A stretch of DNA of 42,603 nt from an uncultured Hungatella sp. (GTDB taxonomy: Bacteria > Bacillota > Clostridia > Lachnospirales > Lachnospiraceae), in NCBI GenBank assembly GCA_910586845.1, contig CAJUJV010000011.1, positions 1-42,603 of the forward strand. Direction: 5' to 3'. Each line of letters begins with the position of its first letter. Within the stretch, counting starts at the first letter, position 1. This document shows, piece after piece, positions 39,877 to 42,603 of this stretch. The notes beneath the pieces were generated by a model. The model was given only the letters and a program-made list of their open reading frames with translations, was not told the origin of the DNA and searched no databases. The position numbers were made by a program, and so were the translations under genes.

Positions 39877-41292
39877 CTACCTGGAGCCCCGTCCGGCCAG
39901 AACGACCCATACGGTCAGGATCAGTATCTTAATATCCTTCAAAATAGACCAGTTGTCGATATACTGCATGTCCAGCTTCACAACCTCGTCAAAATCCTTC
40001 ACATCACTGCGGCCGCTGATCTGCCACATCCCCGTAAGGCCGGGAGTCATGCTCAGGCGGCACCTGTGTTTTGCCTCGTACTGCTCAAACTCATCCACGG
40101 TGGGAGGTCTTGTCCCTACCAGGCTCATATCGCCTCTCAGCACATTCCAGAACTGGGGCAGCTCGTCGATACTGGTCTTCCGGATAAACCTGCCCACTCT
40201 GGTGATACGCGGATCATCCTCCATCTTAAACATCAGCCCCTTCATCTCGTTCTGAGACATCAGGGTCTTCTTCCGTTCCTCCGCATCCTGATACATGGAT
40301 CGGAATTTATAAAACGTAAACTTTCGCCCGTTCTTCCCCACTCTGGTCTGCCCGAAAAACACCGGCCCCGGTGAATCCAGCTTGATGGCCGGCGCCACAA
40401 ACAGGGCGGCAATCCCCAGGATCACCATGCCCACCAGGCTTCCCACAACATCCAGAGCCCTCTTGGCCGCCATCTCCCTGGTAGAAAACAAATTTCTGGC
40501 AAAGGTCACCACCGCATACTTGCCTACCCGGTTCAGGGACTTCTTCCCCGTATGAGAGATATCAAAGGCATCGATGTTCACATCCACAATGGTTCCCATC
40601 TGCTCTATCTCCCGGACCCAGGTTTCCAGAAGGGGAGTCCCCAGCATCTCACCGGCGATTATAAACACCTCATCCACACTGTTATGTATCACATAATCCA
40701 GGAGGCCGTCCTTGTCGGCGACAACAGGGATCTCTCCGATCTTCTCTCTCCCCGGACCGTCCGTCAGGACAACTCCCACGATGATCCTGTTCCACTCATT
40801 ATAATCCACAATATCCTTGATCACGTTCTCGGCCCGGGCCGAGGTGGTCACGATCAGCAGGCGGTTGCTGTATTTGCTCCTCTTATATCCCTTTACCATA
40901 CACTGCTTGAAGATCATCCTGGCCCCGTACATGATAACCGTGTTAAAGATCACAAAATAGCCGAAGATCATCCTGGACAGCTCGCTGGATCTGTGGATCA
41001 GAAACAGCACCAGGAGCAGGGAAAGGCTGAACACCACCTCTGCCTTAATCACATTTTCCAGCTCTTCAAACAGCCCTCTCCGAAAAAAATGATCGTTAAA
41101 ATCTGCAAATATATTAATGGCCGCATACAGAGCCAGCATAAACACCAGAAGCCACATCTGGTCCCTGTGTTCAAATCTCCCGAAGATCACCCCGTACCGC
41201 AGCCAGAACCCGATGGCCAGACTGGCGGTGATGCTCAGGGTATCCAATCCCAGGATCAGTATATTCTCAAAGGCTTTTCTCTTTTGATACAT
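39877..41292 (-). CDS. Second polyprenyl-phosphate sugar transferase
   Basis: The 471-residue membrane enzyme has four to five N-terminal helices (about 10-125), a middle domain (NRLLIVTTSARAEN) and the reentrant helix (KRALDVVGSLVGMV). The catalytic domain has SPGPVFFGQTRVG, YKFRSMYQDAEERK, KTSIDELPQFWNVL, GTRPPT and TPGLTGMWQISGRSD. These are the marks of WbaP/CpsE-type initiators. It is clearly different from the transferase at 26458-27879, so the region may make two polymers or two primers. The ATG has a GGGAGCGAAG site. It sits between two Wzz-like genes. Confidence 0.93.
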   Translation of the reverse strand: MYQKRKAFENILILGLDTLSITASLAIGFWLRYGVIFGRFEHRDQMWLLVFMLALYAAINIFADFNDHFFRRGLFEELENVIKAEVVFSLSLLLVLFLIHRSSELSRMIFGYFVIFNTVIMYGARMIFKQCMVKGYKRSKYSNRLLIVTTSARAENVIKDIVDYNEWNRIIVGVVLTDGPGREKIGEIPVVADKDGLLDYVIHNSVDEVFIIAGEMLGTPLLETWVREIEQMGTIVDVNIDAFDISHTGKKSLNRVGKYAVVTFARNLFSTREMAAKRALDVVGSLVGMVILGIAALFVAPAIKLDSPGPVFFGQTRVGKNGRKFTFYKFRSMYQDAEERKKTLMSQNEMKGLMFKMEDDPRITRVGRFIRKTSIDELPQFWNVLRGDMSLVGTRPPTVDEFEQYEAKHRCRLSMTPGLTGMWQISGRSDVKDFDEVVKLDMQYIDNWSILKDIKILILTVWVVLAGRGSR

Positions 41293-41462
41293 CTCTTCGC
41301 TCCCACAACATCCTATCTTGTCTCTCCATTTTACAGGCTTTATCTGGTTAAGTCAACTACCATTCTACCATACTTTGAAAGGCTTGGGGGAATGAAATGG
41401 CACAATGGGGCGGGGAATTACTTGAAGAGGTGGGAGGGATTGGGAAAAGTATTCTGACTGTT

Positions 41463-42603
41463 TTATCCCACCACCACGCAGCCCAGAATATCCACATGAA
41501 AAGTACTGCACAGTTCCATCTGCCTCTCTATCTGAGGATACGTAGTCTTTCCCGTCTTCACCACCAAAACACAGGCCCCGGCGTCCATCATTTCCTGTAA
41601 TTCTGCAGCCTCTTTCTGGAGCTGCTTTCCTGTCTTCAGAGGGATCTGATGATTTCCCAGAAGGGCCTCATAACCGCTCACCACCTTCTCCACCACATCG
41701 TCCTCTGAAAGGATGTTGAAAAATACTGCCGGCAGACTGCGGCCTTTCACAAAATATTTTAATTCCACAAGACCTCTTGACAGTGCCCCTTCAAGTTCCG
41801 CCTGGGTATGACAGCAGCCTATGGTATGCAGTCCGAAGGTCTTCAGATCCTCCTCGGAGCGGATGCGCTTGTGCAGAACATTTCTCAGGGCAAAACATCC
41901 CACAGGAATCCCGAATCCCAGTACAACACCGATGATCAGATAAAACAGGATAGTCACCATAGAGCCGGAGGGGTCGGAGCCCAGGAGGACCGGCATATTA
42001 TTTTCGATATAAGAAGCTTTCCCGTTCTGGTTGGAGATCAGCTTGTTGGTAAAATCAGCGCGGTTGGAAATATAATTTTTCAATGTGTTTCTGTGATTGT
42101 TCTGATTATTGGTAATGCCTACATCTGCTTTTACATAATAAGACGTACTGATCTCACGAAGGGTAAATGCCCCCTGTGCCTCGGAAATGACAGGGATCTG
42201 TTCCTGAATCCTCTGCTTTACAAGATCCAGGATCTGTTTCGCCTTCTCCTGATCATAATGCATGACTGTAACGCTGAACACATTGCCTCCGGTAGCGCAG
42301 GTAACCACATCTCTCCAGTACTTTACATCCAGGTCCTGGTATTCGTCGCCGAAAGACTCCCTCAGGCCGCCTTCATTGATGTAGTAGATCAGTGCATTGA
42401 AGATGTTGCCCAGATTGGCCTCCGTAGCTGCGGCATACTGAACGGAAGCCGCCTGAATATTCTGTCCATCCAATCTCATATAAATCGATTCATCCACATA
42501 TTTCTGCATGTCTTCCACCTGCTCTACCGCCAGTGCAAGACTGTTCTCCACATCGGCAAGAACCTGGTCGGCATGATGATCGAGTCCGCCGGCTTTGAGG
42601 TTA
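41463..42603 (-). CDS. Wzz-like chain-length protein (5' end cut by window edge)
   Basis: The open frame continues to the right edge without a stop, so the N-terminus, including the first helix, is missing. The GTG at 42551 is internal. The visible part (380 codons) has an extracytoplasmic region rich in helices (KAKQILDLVKQRIQEQ), a helix (ILFYLIIGVVLGFGIPVG), and a cytoplasmic C-terminal domain that starts RSEEDLKTFGLHTIG and ends DILGCVVVG. Like the Wzz at 38454 it has a kinase-like end without a Walker A motif. It precedes the sugar transferase by 170 bases. Confidence 0.85.
   Translation of the reverse strand, partial: NLKAGGLDHHADQVLADVENSLALAVEQVEDMQKYVDESIYMRLDGQNIQAASVQYAAATEANLGNIFNALIYYINEGGLRESFGDEYQDLDVKYWRDVVTCATGGNVFSVTVMHYDQEKAKQILDLVKQRIQEQIPVISEAQGAFTLREISTSYYVKADVGITNNQNNHRNTLKNYISNRADFTNKLISNQNGKASYIENNMPVLLGSDPSGSMVTILFYLIIGVVLGFGIPVGCFALRNVLHKRIRSEEDLKTFGLHTIGCCHTQAELEGALSRGLVELKYFVKGRSLPAVFFNILSEDDVVEKVVSGYEALLGNHQIPLKTGKQLQKEAAELQEMMDAGACVLVVKTGKTTYPQIERQMELCSTFHVDILGCVVVG

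Overview
The window (about 42.6 kb, moderately GC-rich, densely packed, short intergenic gaps, strong GGAGG-type ribosome binding sites) looks like a chromosomal segment of a spore-forming member of the Clostridia, most likely a Lachnospiraceae-type gut bacterium. Pointers are the SCIFF peptide with its radical SAM maturase, fused SecD-SecF, a Csp-like subtilase, Spo0A-type boxes, many choline-binding-like cell-wall repeat proteins, and GTG/TTG starts. No rRNA, tRNA, IS element, phage gene or CRISPR array was seen.

Region 1 (173-15314, all minus strand) runs scfA-scfB-secDF-tgt-yajC-HAD phosphatase-MATE exporter-HD hydrolase-M60 metallopeptidase-cohesin-like wall protein. The last two genes overlap by 4 bp. 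The 1943-residue M60-like peptidase carries a textbook two-loop dockerin, and its partner carries a cohesin-like domain fused to cell-wall-binding repeats. I read this as a two-gene, surface-tethered, mucin-directed protease system built on cellulosome-type docking. In the same region the 3' end of secDF is shifted out of frame by a small internal deletion.

Region 2 (15385-23966) holds housekeeping and signalling genes: a membrane GGDEF cyclase, a small TIGR04086-type membrane protein, a CNNM/CorC transporter, signal peptidase II, a Csp-like S8 protease, an unusual ClpX and an HtrA-type protease. A direct-repeat operator lies in front of the HtrA gene.

Region 3 (24083-42603) is a surface-polysaccharide region in two minus-strand blocks. 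The first starts from a well-formed promoter with a structured leader near 35.2 kb and encodes a TPP-dependent carboligase-like enzyme, an SDR sugar enzyme, three GT2 glycosyltransferases, a polyprenyl-phosphate sugar transferase and an LCP ligase with a repetitive tail. The second (42603-38454) encodes two Wzz-like co-polymerases around a second sugar transferase. Between them sit plus-strand genes: a 464-residue protein made of wall-binding repeats, a zinc-ribbon/coiled-coil protein and a 106-residue mini wall-binding protein. Opposite them lies a 50-residue coiled-coil gene in an intergenic region with two Spo0A-like boxes. No flippase, polymerase or tyrosine kinase of the polysaccharide system is visible here.
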